DNA from: Cardiocondyla obscurior
Taxonomy: Eukaryota; Arthropoda; Insecta; Hymenoptera; Formicidae
Length of the DNA: 64,000 nt
Reading direction: 5' to 3'
Assembly (NCBI RefSeq): GCF_019399895.1
Contig: NC_091870.1
Location: forward strand, 3,058,001-3,122,000
Of this stretch, positions 15,374 through 27,840 are shown in pieces. The notes under the pieces were generated by a model. It was not told the DNA's origin and did no database searches. It was given only the letters and a program-made list of their open reading frames with translations. The stretch's first letter is position 1. Every line of letters starts with the position of its first letter. The translations under genes were made by a program, and so were the position numbers.

Positions 15374-15412
15374 CCCCTCACCCTTCTCCCTCCCCCTTCC
15401 CCTCCCCCCCCC
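15374..15412 (+). repeat. Homopyrimidine C/T tract
   Basis: This stretch is almost pure C and T on the + strand, ending in a run of about nine C. It is a simple sequence. Such tracts can adopt triplex (H-DNA) structures, but nothing here shows a function. Confidence 0.75.
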
Positions 15413-18400
15413 GGACTCCCGTTGGCTATTCTCGCCGGTGCGCGAGTTTCCCAGAGCAATGAATTGAGCGCATCCTCCGACGTAAGCTTGCTCCCGGAAA
15501 ATAAAATGTCTTTCGGAAAGCTCGGCACGAACCTCGCGATCGATGGCACGGCATTGGGAGAAGAATATTGTAACGCGAAATATTGGGGAAGAAATAGAGA
15601 TGCGAAAGGATGGAGAAATATAGTTTATTTTTGACTCAAAATTGCATTGTATACGAAATCTAATGGCCCGACGAGCTCGCAAATATTTCACGGACTTGAC
15701 GCGCTTCTCCCGAAGAAATATCGTGCGAAATATCACGGGGATGAAGCGCAACGCTTGCGTGAGGGAGCTGGGCTGTTTATTCGACGTGTCTTCTTATTAT
15801 TTGCCCGATTCCAGTAATACGGTTATCGCCACGTTCGTTCCTGCCGTTTTCGTGAGCGGATAATAACTGTTACATTCGCGATAACGCGCGGCGCGATAAG
15901 AAGTGGAAAGTGGAAGAAAATTAATTCTGTCGCCAAAGGAAAAGTTACGAGGAACAATGAATTAAGACACGTATATCCGCGCGCGCGCACGTATACGACC
16001 GGCTCTGCAAATACGAGGTCTTTTGAGCAAGCTCAGCGCCAAGGGATTTGCCTGGATCCTCGGTGTCGGCGAATTCCTAGCGCGTGCTTAATTAACGACA
16101 CTGGCTTGACAATGGAAAGGAGAAATTTCTTGTGAAGTTCCCGGCCCGGTGAACTTCGCACTTCGATACACCGGCGACTTTCTCGCATAATAAAAGATGG
16201 GACTTATAAAACTTAGTAATTTGCGACGCTACTATCTGCCGCATATTATAGGTATTTATTTTTCTAACGCGAGACTGGCTCGATAGATCGACGCTTGTCG
16301 CGCGCGCGACAAATACTATTCACTTTTATTTAATTATTTAATTTTTTTCTTTGCTCTGGGAAAAAGAAAAAAAAAAAAAAAAAGAAATACGCGATCGGTC
16401 CGAGTTTTTTAATATGAACGCTGTAAAAAGCAGATATGAGAAGAGTAGCTAAAGCTCGGATTTTGTAATTCAGTGGAGAACTACTCGCGGGGGACTCGGA
16501 TTTCTCTTGTCGGACGCAAACTCGATACTAAAAAGGCGCTTACGCATCTTTGCTTCGCTCATTCTGTAGCGAAGGAAGTAGGAAAGAAAGTTTCCGCGTC
16601 TCGTTACTGGAACCTGTCTTGGCGGAAAGCGGACGACGGTCGTATGATCGCGCGTGCTTTTTTCCTCTCTCTCTCTCTCTCTTTTTTTACTTTTTTTTAT
16701 GACGGTAAAACGCGGCAAGCGCACACACGGGTGATACTAGCGGGAAAAATTGGATCTTCCGCTCAGCTGACGCTTACGGGTATACTTCATATACCAGCAA
16801 CGACAACTCGACGGTAACGATCAATACACTGCCCGTTATCGAATGTACATCTCGATCAAACGTAATGCTCAAGTACGACGAGCGGCATCGTAGACATCCG
16901 GTATCCGACGACGTCTCTATTATCAACTCGAATAACTGAGACATTTATGTCACGAATAACGCTTGCCTTGCTCTATAAAAATTAATTACATTCTGGAGAA
17001 AAAAAGAAGTGTCGCAATTTTTAATTGTTACGCTGCTGTAATTAGATTAGCGCCGCTTTTCGAACTCTTAACAATTTTTAATATACAAGATCCAAGATCC
17101 GCTCTAAAAGATTTTTTTTTCATGAAACTTTCACAAATATTTAATGCAAGGTAACGCGCGTAATAATAAAATAATTACTTCGCGACTCCTTTTTAACGAT
17201 CTCTCACGTAAAACAATATAATATGATACGTTAAAATATCGTCCGATCCACGAAAGCGAAGATACTCCGAGATTTACAAATGCGCGCACACGTCGCGTGG
17301 TGTATAATTCACCGGAAGATCCAGTGAAACGAGGTCGCGTTGCATCTGCATTCATACGGGACGCCAATTAGAACATTCTGCCAGCGGTACGTTTTATCAA
17401 TAATAACGAAGACGTGGAAGCATGGTATATGAGGGTTAAAAGTATTAACATCCCGTTAAACAGTAATCCGCGGAACTTCTAGGCGGCGAGGCACGGTTTA
17501 TTAAAGCATTCGCTTGGCGATCAAAATGGCTATATCTCGGCACTTTTTAGCGTTGAGTTTTGCCCGACGGGTCGCCTCTGCCGCTATTTGCAAAGTTATA
17601 ATTTGCGCGCCGCTCTCTCTGCCGTTCGTTAAAATTCACAACTGTGTAATTACAGATGCGTAACGGAGTGCGCGTTTCATGCCGCGTGCAGAAAGCCGGG
17701 CGCAAATAAATGTCGGAAAACTCAATTATATACGTCGCGCAACCGCAAGCACGGTTATTTTATTTCGAATAAGCAGCCTATTTCCGCTTTGCTTCGTCGC
17801 GTTCAAATATTCGGGCCGACGCCGAACACCGCGTTTCGCGTAAGATTATCGCCGAAGGGACCCCTTCCTTCGCCGCGATACATCGGGGTTTATCTCGTTA
17901 AAACGAGCGACACGTTTTGAACGTACATATTATCACGACTCGCGGATATATATCCGGCCTCGACGAAAATTCACCGCGCGAATATCTCGTCCGTGCGCGC
18001 AAATTAATTTCGAGGAACGATTAGCGTCGCGGTCGGGTCGTCGCGTGCCGCTCACGTTCGCGTACTTTCATGCGTTTTACTACGGCGTTACGTGCACCGT
18101 CGTTTAAATCACGGCGACGTTAAGAGAACGGTAGATCGAGCCACACACGATCATTATGTCGAACGTAAAAAAAAAAAAAAACGTTTACAGTCGAAGACCG
18201 CCGGGATTGTTAATGATTCACCGGAATTTTATCGCGCGATAACGTAACAATGTCTTTCGAAAAGGTATATATCACTTTTTCGCTAAGGGAAATTAAATTG
18301 AAATTATATATTAATTGATACGAGTGGTTTTACGCGCCCGGCGGAGGTTTTCTTTTATCATCTTTTGACGTGTTCTACAAAGTACCACTTAAGCGCCGAG

Positions 18401-18849
18401 AGATATAGCTGCTGCTTTAAGCTGAACTCGCGATCGTTGTCGAATTTCCGCCTCGCAGCCGATAATCCGGTTTACGCGACGGATTGCGAGCTCGAGTCGT
18501 CATTAAACCCACATTAAACTAATTTCTTGCTTATCCCGCGAAGTTCCGACGCGGCTCGGATGTAGCGCCGGATGCAGTTTTATAACGCGAATCCATCTCC
18601 CGCACTTCAGCCGTGCAAACAGCTCCCCCCTGTAAATGAGTTGTTCATCGCGAAAGTCGGAATCTCGAGACGTGAATTTATCGAGCGAAATTGTCGGAAG
18701 TTTAAATCAGTCGAGTACGTTTCGGTAAACACAGTTTTAAAAGTGCATCTCTTTTTACATTCGAGGCGAAATGCATCTACGTTATTTAGGAAATAAATCA
18801 ACATATTCGAGTAGCTTCGACGCCGTCTGGATAAAATCCATAATTTATT

Positions 18850-18890
18850 AAAGAAAATTAAATTTTTTATAAAGAAAATTAAATTTTTAT
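18850..18890 (+). repeat. Two-copy 20/21-bp AT-rich tandem duplication
   Basis: Two adjacent copies of an AAAGAAAATTAAA-containing unit differ by one T in the poly-T part. This is a simple local duplication in non-coding DNA. Confidence 0.85.
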
Positions 18891-21800
18891 GTCTGAATTA
18901 AGAAATAGATTTTCGAAAAAAGAAAAAAAAAAGAGAGAGAGAGAGATAAATTATAAATTTACACCGTGTCTTTCAATATACATTAAATCTATTTCTATTT
19001 CGCTGGTTTTGTATTATTTACATTTTAATCTATCGCAATTTTTGGTAAAGATTTAAATTGAAATTTTTAATTAAAAAAAAAGGGGGTGAGTTTCACGTAT
19101 TGAAAAGCCGCGAAACATTAACATTCGTATTCTCTCGTTATTACTGAGGAATTTAAAACATATTCCGCGAGTACTTTCCTTTAATTTTTGAAATTTGTCG
19201 GCGAGTTAATTACTGCGGGATTTTAATTTTAATTTTAACACGGTGTTGATGATTCTGGTTACACGTAATGAAAAGAGCAGAGAGGGTGAAAGAAAGCCAG
19301 AGAGAGAGAGAAAGAGAAAGAAAGAGAGCGATGTAACGTATGATGGTGGAATGCATTGTTTCCGCGCTATGTAATGATATGGCGTGTCTCATAATGTCAT
19401 GTAAAGCCGGAACTCGGTTACCGAGAGAGTAATAAAATTTTGCAATAAACATTCCTCGGGCGCGGCAACGCATTTCGGAAATGCCGAAACCGGCGAATCG
19501 GGTCTGAAAAGCTCGGCGCACAGAATTCTCTCTCGTTCGGCGCACTAAATTTCGGACTTGGCCGCAAAACGAACTTTGCCGTGTCCCCGCGTGCGGTTGT
19601 CCATGCATATTCACATCGCGTCGGCAATCATCCTCGTGGATCCTCGATCGACCGGGAATTATTCGCCACTCGTCGAAAAAAAAAAGAGAGAGAGAAAAAA
19701 AAATCTGTGGTATTTATAATATTGCAGTTCGCCCCGCGGCGAGCGATCACGCGAGCTAGAAACATCGATCGCTAAGCGCATGAGGAGTATCGCAAAATAG
19801 ACGAATCTCAGAACTAAACGTACGTTGCAAAATCTACCGAGTCCCGGAATTTTTTAATATTTTTTTTCTAAATATAAGACACATTCGTGAAAAAAATAAA
19901 ATAAAATCCTTTTTGTATTACTTTGTCACAATGTTTCTGAATATCTCTAAAACTTTCTTTGTTCGAAAGAAAGTTGCGGAAAAATTTTTCAAGGAACCGT
20001 AAGTTCTTGGGTCCACTGAATCCCATGGACTTTGTGGTTAAAAATGTGAACCTAGCGGATTAAGAGCGAGCCCTTGTTAGCCTTGGTCAACTTTAATTTC
20101 GATTCTTTGTCTGTCCATCTCCCCGGAAATAATATAAGGTACAAAAAGATAAGGGCGTTTTTCTTTACTGTCGAAAAGATTGAAGTGCACGGAGAGAGCC
20201 GCGGAGCTTAATTAACGTCGCCGACTAGTTGTTATATCAAAACGACAGCGAGCTCCAGGTGAGCTTTGCATTATGTCTCTCGTGGGAAATAACTTATTCT
20301 TCCTAGACGCGGCGACATTTTCAGATTCTAACTGCATGCGTAAATGCGGAATAACTATCGTGACGGTGTAGCCGCGAAAAAGAGGAGCTTGCGTAAATCT
20401 TAGTGAAATTTCTAGATTATCTCGCGAATGAACAAATTTCCGAACGGCAATATCCATTTCGTCAGCGCGAGCTTTCGTCGATAGATTAACGGAAACGTCG
20501 ACTGCAAAACGCGAAACGTTCAAATCGCATAGAATGCATAGATCTTCGCAAGCCTGTCGTTTCGCGTTGCGTGCACTGTATTGATACAAAGTTTATACGT
20601 CCGAAAAAAAGAAAAAGAAAAAAGATATTAATAATCTGCCGATGGCATCTGCGGATGCTCGTGTAACACGCTGTCGCGCTTTTTTGCATTTTCTCTCTCT
20701 TTCTCTCTCTTTTTCGTTTTTTATTTTTTTTTTTTATTGCGCGAACGCTTATCTCTCTGGGGCATCGATGATTTTCCGGACATTAATTTTGCTCCGCGTT
20801 TATATCTCACTCCCCTTTTCCCTCCTCGCCGCGATCGAAGCTGTTAAACTGTTATGTTCGTTGTGAAATGCATATGCCTGTATTACGGAACGCACTTTCC
20901 GAACGCTCGTCAAGTTCTCTCGACAACCCTTGACCTCACGATTCACCTCGTTGGAGGTTCGTCTCGCACGTGGGGCAGCTTGGCGTAAAATATTTTTTAA
21001 CGACCGTATCATTTCATAACGCGGCCAGCAATGAATACCGCCGATTATGAAAGGTGCTTTAGGCGTAGGATTGGCATAATTTTTTGTAGCAAGCGTAAAG
21101 TAACGAAAGACGATAAAGCGCACATAAAGAAGTATGGAACTTTTTATTGACACCTATTCTCGGTGCATTATTATAAAATATAATTGATTAACCAAAAATC
21201 CTAGATATTATATTTAATATCGACAACAGGGGGGGGGAGGGAAAGAGATTTTATAGAGTTAAACCGATAAACCATGTGTAAGGTAATGTATCTAATTTTT
21301 AATTAACGGTACAGAAAATATTGCAAAGTCGTATATGTTTCGACTCTATTTGACTTCATTTTCACCGACGCGGTATAATAATTAAATATTACGTAATTTA
21401 GTTATTACCGTTTCGCTGAAGACGGCTTAAAAAGTAAAAGCGAACCGTATTCTTTGTAATTCATATTACATTGTTAATTAAAAAATTATGTTAGCCCGCG
21501 CGCAAAACCGCGCTTGATTTTCAGAGCTCTGATTTCACCCCTCCCCTTCCCTCCCACGGTTGCTTGTTAATTTTAATGCATTTTAGGAATATGTTATTAC
21601 ACGATTTTATTCCGATATTTAATGAATGCTCGGCAAGCGTCTGATTGACGTGCAGAGATAAATTGATTATCGAACAATACTTCGGAAGACGATCGGAGAA
21701 AAAGGGATTTCTAAACGTTAATCAATTATATTTATCTTTCCGCAATTTATTATCATCACAAAGCTACCTGTTAATCGGTGGACACGTCTTCAAGATTTCT

Positions 21801-22535
21801 CTCTCTCTCGTTATTGGAATAAAGATACCGAAAGGAAGTGACGCGATAAAAACGAGCGTAAGACGATAAATGCGGCGGTTCTCGTTGAGCGGAGAAAAAT
21901 GTCGAGTATATTTATGAGCGGGCCAGCAGGGAGCTTTTCATAAATTATTAATGGCCGTAAATTCATGTCATTGCGAGGCCTAATGTCCGGGGTTGTTTTC
22001 CGCCGTGACAGTTTTTTTTTTTTCTTTCTTTTTTTTGCACGCGAACGAGAGCGCGCGGCCGGCGGGGGAATTAATTTATCAGACTTAACGACTAGACAGA
22101 AGCGGCCATACTTTAATCCACGGGGGAGGCTAAGAAGAGAAAGAGTTTCAGACGGTCGCGCTAGGACGCGGACCATTATCTTCTATCATCTCGCTTTACT
22201 CGCGCGCCTTCTGAATCGCAAATATATTTTCAGAAATCGTAGCCTCTCACGGAGGCATTTGTCGCTCGTGATAAAGATCGTGTCTCGTTTTTACGGCGCG
22301 TACGACACTCGCGCCTTTACCCGAATCAATTTGAAAACTTTATTAATTGGAGTACAATATATTGTCATAGTATATAAAAATGTTCACTGAGAATAATTAA
22401 TTAATAATTGAATGAAATTAATGTTCTCTTTGCACTCTCGCGTAACAAAGTATTTCCCCGCGGCCGTTATCGACGCGCCTGATACAGGTTCAGTTGGTCT
22501 TTCGTTGTGTTAAGTGGAATGAGAAAACGGGCAAA

Positions 22536-22551
22536 ATATATATATATATAT
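22536..22551. repeat. (AT)n microsatellite
   Basis: About eight uninterrupted AT dinucleotides. It is a simple repeat with no gene in the flanks. Confidence 0.9.
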
Positions 22552-25449
22552 CTAGCTCTCTTGCCAGTCTCGCTTCTAATGCAATGGAGAGGGCCTCACG
22601 GATGATGCGGTATAACACAGTCCTCACAGGCGTATTCACGCTAATTAACGTCAAAAGGCCAACTGAGTAAATCTACGCTAACTGCCGCCAGGTATTTGCA
22701 TACTTATGCGGTTTGATGCGAATCCCCGATATTCCTCGCGAACTCGACCCGGAGATTTTCCGGCTCATTATGTCTTCATATTACTCCGGGTCTTGATAAC
22801 TTTTCGTTCCAATCGCGCGAATTACTCTCGCCGCCCCGAAAGAGGCAAGCGGCACCGATAAATAAATCAGGATCCGTTTCTCTAAGAGAATTAACAATGC
22901 GGCTGCTCGGTCGCGAGTGCTCTCGCGCTAATATACGCTACCGGATTACCGCGTGGGCGAGTATGTTGTCTTCTTCCGCCCGGGCCCTTGTACAATTAAA
23001 TTAGAATATGGAGCACTTTAGATCGAAGATTAAGGCCGACGGAGATGGAACCCGGAGATACGTAACGAATGCTCCAGTTAAGTAGATAGCACGGGAAACG
23101 TTTCGATAGTCTCGTAAATTAGGCTCGTTTATGGCGTGGCAGTTTTATGACCGTCGAAGAAACTAGTAAATTTCCAGCTCGAGCTAATACACGAAATTTC
23201 CGCAGCAATTCGAAGGGATTACTTTTTAATTGGAAGCGTCTAAAATCGATGACGTACTAATTCCTTAAAAGTAACGACCGACATTTGGGAAATTTTTTTG
23301 GGATAATATTATTATTACGATATTTTGTCGAAATTCGAAAAGATCTTTATGTAACTCTTTCTTTTTTTATTTCTTTTTTTTTCTTTCGTTTGTTTTAATT
23401 TCGCTATGTAGGATTTTTAATTTGTTCTTTTTGTTTTCTAAAAATTCTTAGACAACCAAAAATTTTGTTTTATACTAACGTGAATAAAACGCAGCATTTA
23501 GATATGGTGCGGATAATATTCAAATGTTATGTCAGTGGTTTAATTTTTATGCTTTAGTTTCACAGCTACAATTAATTTAGCGATAGTAATATGAAACGAA
23601 CGACTTTTCCCGTGGTTAGCGCGCGTACGTTTCATTATTGGCCATTGTCGCGGTGAGCAAACTAGAGGCGAGTGTATCTTGGGTGGAAAAAGCGAACTAA
23701 AACGAGAAAACCGGCACGGCGGAGTGAAACGCGGCCGCGCAATTGTGTCCCTGCATTATTTTCCACCGACCGTGTTTCGGCCTTTATTGCCCTTCGCCGT
23801 ACTCGCCATAAACGTGTTTTCGCCGAAGGAAACGGACGCTTTCCTCCTGCGGAAAGGAGGAAGAGTGCAACCCGAGCTCTCCTCCTCCCGTCCGCAAGAC
23901 GGAGAGAAAAGGAAAGATAAAGAGAGGGACCGGCGGACCAGAATTCGCGTTCAGAATCGAGACGCAATATCGCGTTTCCCATAAAAGTGCACCGGAGAAA
24001 TACGCGAAGCGCCGGAACTTTATGGCCATCCGAAAGTTTTGTTTATGCATATTTCAACACTCGTGCCGCGCCCAACAGTCGTTTTCTTTTTCTCTCGGGC
24101 TGTAAACCGGAAGTGAAGCACGGTGCCGTATTGTAACTCGTTATCGAACCGGTCGTCTGTCTTTCGTCTATCGACTTGATATCATCGGCCGACGCTACGT
24201 AATACATTTTTTTTTCTTTTTTTTTTTTTTATGAAAATAAAATATCGATGCATAATAATGAAGCTTTAAATATTGCACGCCGGCGCAATTTCAACGGCAA
24301 TTACCACGGAAAATCTTTTTAAGAGTCTGATAACGTTTACGGAGCTTGAACGTTTACTCTCTGGAATAAAGCTTTTTGCACGGAAATGATTGAAGTCTGT
24401 TATAATAACTCGATAATATCGAGATGATATTACGGAAGTATTACTTATGGGGGGAGGGAGGGAATATCGGTCTTAAGATGGATACATTGTTAAAACGTAT
24501 ATCGCGGATAAGATTTATTATCAATCTTCGCGCGGTTGAATTTTCCCGTGATTATATCTTATTTTCTATTATGTAAATTGTTCTTATAAAATGCTATTAG
24601 ATTTTTTTTTTATCCCCCTTTGCGAAAAAATTCTAGAAGCCTACTTTTCAGTTCGGCGCGAAGTCTACTTTGGAGTGCATAAACGTTAGATATGCGGACG
24701 CATCTCATATGCAAATGGCTCTGAAAATTCTCTTTCCGATGCAAAAGGGATAGCGTCCTCTGTAATATACGATTTAGAAAATTGCGCGAGCCACTTCAAG
24801 GTGGCTTTGTCAAATTATCGGATGTTCGTTGCGAAGAGAGAAATCGCATCACCGCGAACAAATATTTTCACTCTGAAAATATTTTGCGACGTTTATATAC
24901 AGTTTGCGGTTACAGTTTCGTACGGAATCATTTCGCCGTTGAGAAAACCGTAATAGAAAAGACACCACAACGGTTGTCGACACTTCGAAAGTTTATTTCG
25001 GAAAGAACGAAATTGTCTGAGCGCACAATTTTTGTATTTCACTAGCCTGAGAGTTCGATATTTCTAAAGTGACTTTTTTAAAAATAGATTCACGTGCCAA
25101 TATAAATTTTTTTTTCAAATTTGTGACTAGTGCAAAAATGAATTGTTGCGAAACATTTTATATTTTTGCAGAATAAAAATAATTTTGTATACCTATGCGA
25201 TATTTTTTTTTTTCTTATTTTCTATTTCTGTCTCTTTAATGTAAAAATAAAAACGGCGCGACGTTTGCAATGGGCGTGCATATGCTCGCGCTTACTTCAC
25301 CGCGCATTTATTAACTTTCCGTCTACGCGTGCATCCAATATCCCGCGCAAACTCGGATAATCCGGATACGAAACGGCGTCCAGATGCAATCTGGGCCCTC
25401 AAGTATTTCATTAGAAGGATTTAAATCTCGCATTTTCCCGGCCGTGTAA

Positions 25450-25479
25450 CCGCGGTACATTTACATGTAAATGCCGCGG
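25450..25479. promoter_or_regulatory. 30-bp near-perfect palindrome with POU-like half sites
   Basis: A perfect 16-bp palindrome, CATTTACATGTAAATG (25458-25473), is flanked on both sides by CCGCGG, with two extra bases (TA) on the left only. The centre can be read as two overlapping inverted octamer-like elements (ATTTACAT and ATGTAAAT), close to the POU-domain octamer ATGCAAAT. A dimeric transcription-factor site is an inference from this symmetry, and a chance palindrome remains possible. Confidence 0.35.
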
Positions 25480-26980
25480 CTCGCTTTTAAGCCTTCACGT
25501 TTCCAGCCCGTTTACGTCCGACCGCCGTGAGTGAGTTGACGCATCGCCATCAAATATTCTTCGCGGTTACTCCGGCTCGCTGCCGCATTATCTTCGTCCC
25601 GCCTGTTCCGTCTTTCGTCTTGCTTCCCGTCGCGAAACGGCCGCGAAGTTTCATCGCCGTGCTTCACGTCACTCATGCATTTATTCGTCCTAATTACGAG
25701 AAGGACCGCGATCAAGAATTCTGTCATCCGTTTCTCTTCGCGCCTCGTTCGCGATTCTCATTCAAACCCTATTCGCTCATTTTTGGGAGATGGAGGAAAA
25801 AAAAAAAAAAAAAAATACGGGTGTCGCGGAAACGCGGTTACGTAGAAAGAAAACTTCCGCGGTACTCTCTTGCGGAATGAATAAACTTTTTCTCCCGGTG
25901 GCTCTAGCGCCGCATTCAACTTGTGGGAGGCTGGGATGTATAACTGGCGAGGGAGAATAAGTCACGGTGACGGTTGCCACGATGGAGAATGGAAAGGAAC
26001 AAGTCGCGTCGTCTTTGGGAACAGTCGTAATATTGTAATGACGGCCGTTGGTTTGCGGTGCTTATTGTTAGAGTGAATTCGCGGATTTTTCTTTGTCGAC
26101 ACGCGGCATCGCTATTGCACGTAACATTGAGCAAGTGCTCAATAAAAATTTGATGGAATTCCGATTGTTATAAATGTATAGTTAATCTATAAAAGTTCTT
26201 CTAAAGTATTTAATATAATTATTTTTTTTATAAATTTTTTGGGGCGTTGTGTTTTTATATTTATATTTTTTATAAAGAATAAATTGTTAAATATTGTTTT
26301 CTTGTTTTTAGTAAAGTAACTTTTGAGTTTTAAAAAATATTTTTGGTAAAAAAGGAATCGAGTTTTAATTAGTACTTTTTCAGTCGGCATCAACAGAAGT
26401 CCGTATAATTCGGAACACGCCAGGCATTTAAACAATAGCATGTGGGAGTAAAGGTGTAATATATGCGTGCGTTAAACAAAATTTACTATCGTCGAATTAA
26501 TTCGCTCTACATCGCACGCGTTTCTACACTGTGCAGCTATTGAGTTTCTCTTGCCGGATATATGTATTCCGTCGTAAATTTCGCTAGGTGACCCGGATCC
26601 CAGCGGTGCACCAGGATAACTCGGTTGCTGACTTAATTTTGCAAAGCGGCTTAAACGTTTGTTATTTCGGGACGCCTCTTTAATGCTCTACCATTGCCGC
26701 GCGGTTTCTCTGATTCCATAAAGTTACTAATAACAACTATACTTCAAATCTTACGCTTAATACGACGGTACGTTTTATTCGCGAATTGTCAAATTGAAAT
26801 TATTTGTAACTGTTGAATGATAAATCTTTAAAAATTGAAAAAAGAGTAGAAAGTATTTTGAAACACAGTTAACGAAAGATAGTTATTAAAAGTAAAAAAT
26901 CCTATCTTAAAAAGGAGATATGGCGACTAATCGTTGTCGCTTCTCCGCGGTGCTAGATTAAGAAAAAAAAAGTTTGACTC
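25480..26980. other. Non-coding stretch, partly very AT-rich
   Basis: It contains a 19-base poly-A at 25797-25815 and a strongly AT-rich part from about 26,150 to 26,980. An 84-codon minus frame at 26187-26441 is long for such AT-rich DNA, but its lower half is a lysine/asparagine/isoleucine-rich low-complexity sequence and no splice sites frame it. No gene is called. Confidence 0.5.
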
Positions 26981-26982
26981 AC

Positions 26983-27024
26983 CAGTTGATGCGCAGCGGC
27001 GGAGTTACAGCTATGATGATGATC
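26983..27024 (-). other. Candidate 42-nt microexon
   Basis: Read on the minus strand, the segment has an acceptor (TTTTATGTTACAG) directly before it and a donor (CTG|GTGAGTC) directly after it. Its length is exactly 14 codons. Two of the three phases are open: one reads DHHHSCNSAAAHQL, another reads IIIIAVTPPLRIN, and the third has a stop. It lies 177 bp downstream of tandem exon A (27,202-27,424). The intron before it is homologous to the intron between exons B and A, so its acceptor appears to come from the duplicated unit. Neither peptide is one I recognise, and it could be UTR. Confidence is moderate because both splice sites are good and the spacing fits a spliced unit. Confidence 0.4.
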
Positions 27025-27201
27025 CTGTAACATAAAAGTAAAAATTTTAATGTAGCGATGCTGAAAATAATTTCCAATGTTTGAAAAAAAAATTATTCGC
27101 GGTTCTAAGTAGTTTATTAAATAAACAATTAAAAATAAAAAATTTATTTGTAATTAAGACGGAAAATTATTAATTTTCTTTTCGTAAAAAGTGATACTTA
27201 C

Positions 27202-27424
27202 CCTAAAGTTGCTCCACCGAAGCAGGATGCCTTTCCGAGGCCTCCTCCTCCACTCAGATGGGACGTGACGAGTCATCCTTCCGCGTAGGACACTCGCGAC
27301 ACCCCGGAAAAATTAATATCGCGCGGCACTTTTCTGCGGCACTCCCGAAAAAAATCCGACGAACCGACTGCGGTTCGTTTATCATACGTTTGGCGATAAC
27401 GGCACATTCCCTTCCTTTCTTGAT
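27202..27424 (-). other. Candidate exon A of a tandem exon cassette
   Basis: This is a 223-nt segment with a minus-strand acceptor (TTTTATGTTTCAG) and a donor AGG|GTAAGTATC. It aligns along its length with exon B (27,604-27,863), with the same boundaries, and with the more diverged exon C (36,844-37,070). When exon B is joined to it, the frame stays open for 56 codons, then meets TGA at 27,254-27,256, 52 nt before the exon end. This frame contains FFGSAAEKCRAILIFPG, nearly identical to a segment in exon B. Relative to B it has one extra T in a poly-T run, and it lacks the 18-bp repeat expansion. A non-coding exon or a repeat carrying splice-like ends remains possible. Confidence 0.45.
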
Positions 27425-27840
27425 CTGAAACATAAAAATAAAAACTTTAATGTAGGAGTGCTGAAAATAATTTTTAGTGCTTGAAAAAAAATTTTATTCA
27501 CGTTTCTAAGTATTTTATTAATTAAATAATTAAAAATATAAAAAATTATTTCTAATCGAAGCGGGAAATAATTAATTTTGTGTTCGGAAAAAGCGATACT
27601 TACCCTAGGGTCCCTCCGACGAAGCAGGATGCCTTTCCGAGGCCTCCTCCTCCTCTCAGATTGTCGTGCAGTCATCTCCCGCGGACAGGATACTCGCGAA
27701 ATACCCGGAAAAATTAATATCGCGCGATACTGTTTTGCGGCACTCCCGAAAAAACCCGACGAACCGGCTGCGGTTCGTTTAGTATATTCGGCGACGACGT
27801 ATATTCGGCGACGACGGTACATTCGGCGACGACGGTACAT
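27254..27840 (-). CDS. Hypothetical two-exon small protein, 135 codons (27,840-27,604 joined to 27,424-27,254)
   Basis: Joining the exon B frame from ATG 27,838-27,840 to exon A gives one uninterrupted frame of 79 plus 56 codons ending in TGA. The product would be basic, with RRRR motifs near both ends of the exon-B part. It would carry two copies of a segment with the pattern FFGSAAxxxRAILIFPG, one from each exon. I know of no family with this pattern, and there is no signal peptide or obvious membrane segment. The duplicated exon explains the internal repeat. Differences between the two copies do not favour third codon positions, so purifying selection is not visible. The third cassette copy at 37 kb has several stops in the equivalent phase. 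It may be a non-coding transcript. Function unknown. Confidence 0.25.

Larger units (their letters stand above)
15001..25440. other. Non-coding stretch with scattered simple repeats
   Basis: No recognisable gene. The features are a GC-rich patch at about 15.0-15.5 kb with a nearly pure C/T tract (15374-15412), a CT run near 16669-16690, a near-perfect 21/20-bp tandem duplication at 18850-18890, GA runs near 18935-18948 and 19300-19330, an (AT)n at 22536-22551, a G run near 21230 and poly-T near 24207-24230. The longest frame, 15046-15549 (-), is arginine/proline-rich and overlaps open frames in other phases, so I treat it as chance. The donor-like CCAG|GTGAGC at about 20259 lacks a good partner acceptor. 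Confidence 0.6.

Noticed and set aside
15046..15549. 167-codon minus frame
   Set aside because: It depends on a C/T tract read as glycine/arginine and overlaps a second minus frame of similar length. No family resemblance.
21125..21140. 14-base match (TAAAGAAGTATGGA) to the 3' part of miR-1
   Set aside because: The seed GGAATGT is missing and no partner arm is found upstream or downstream.
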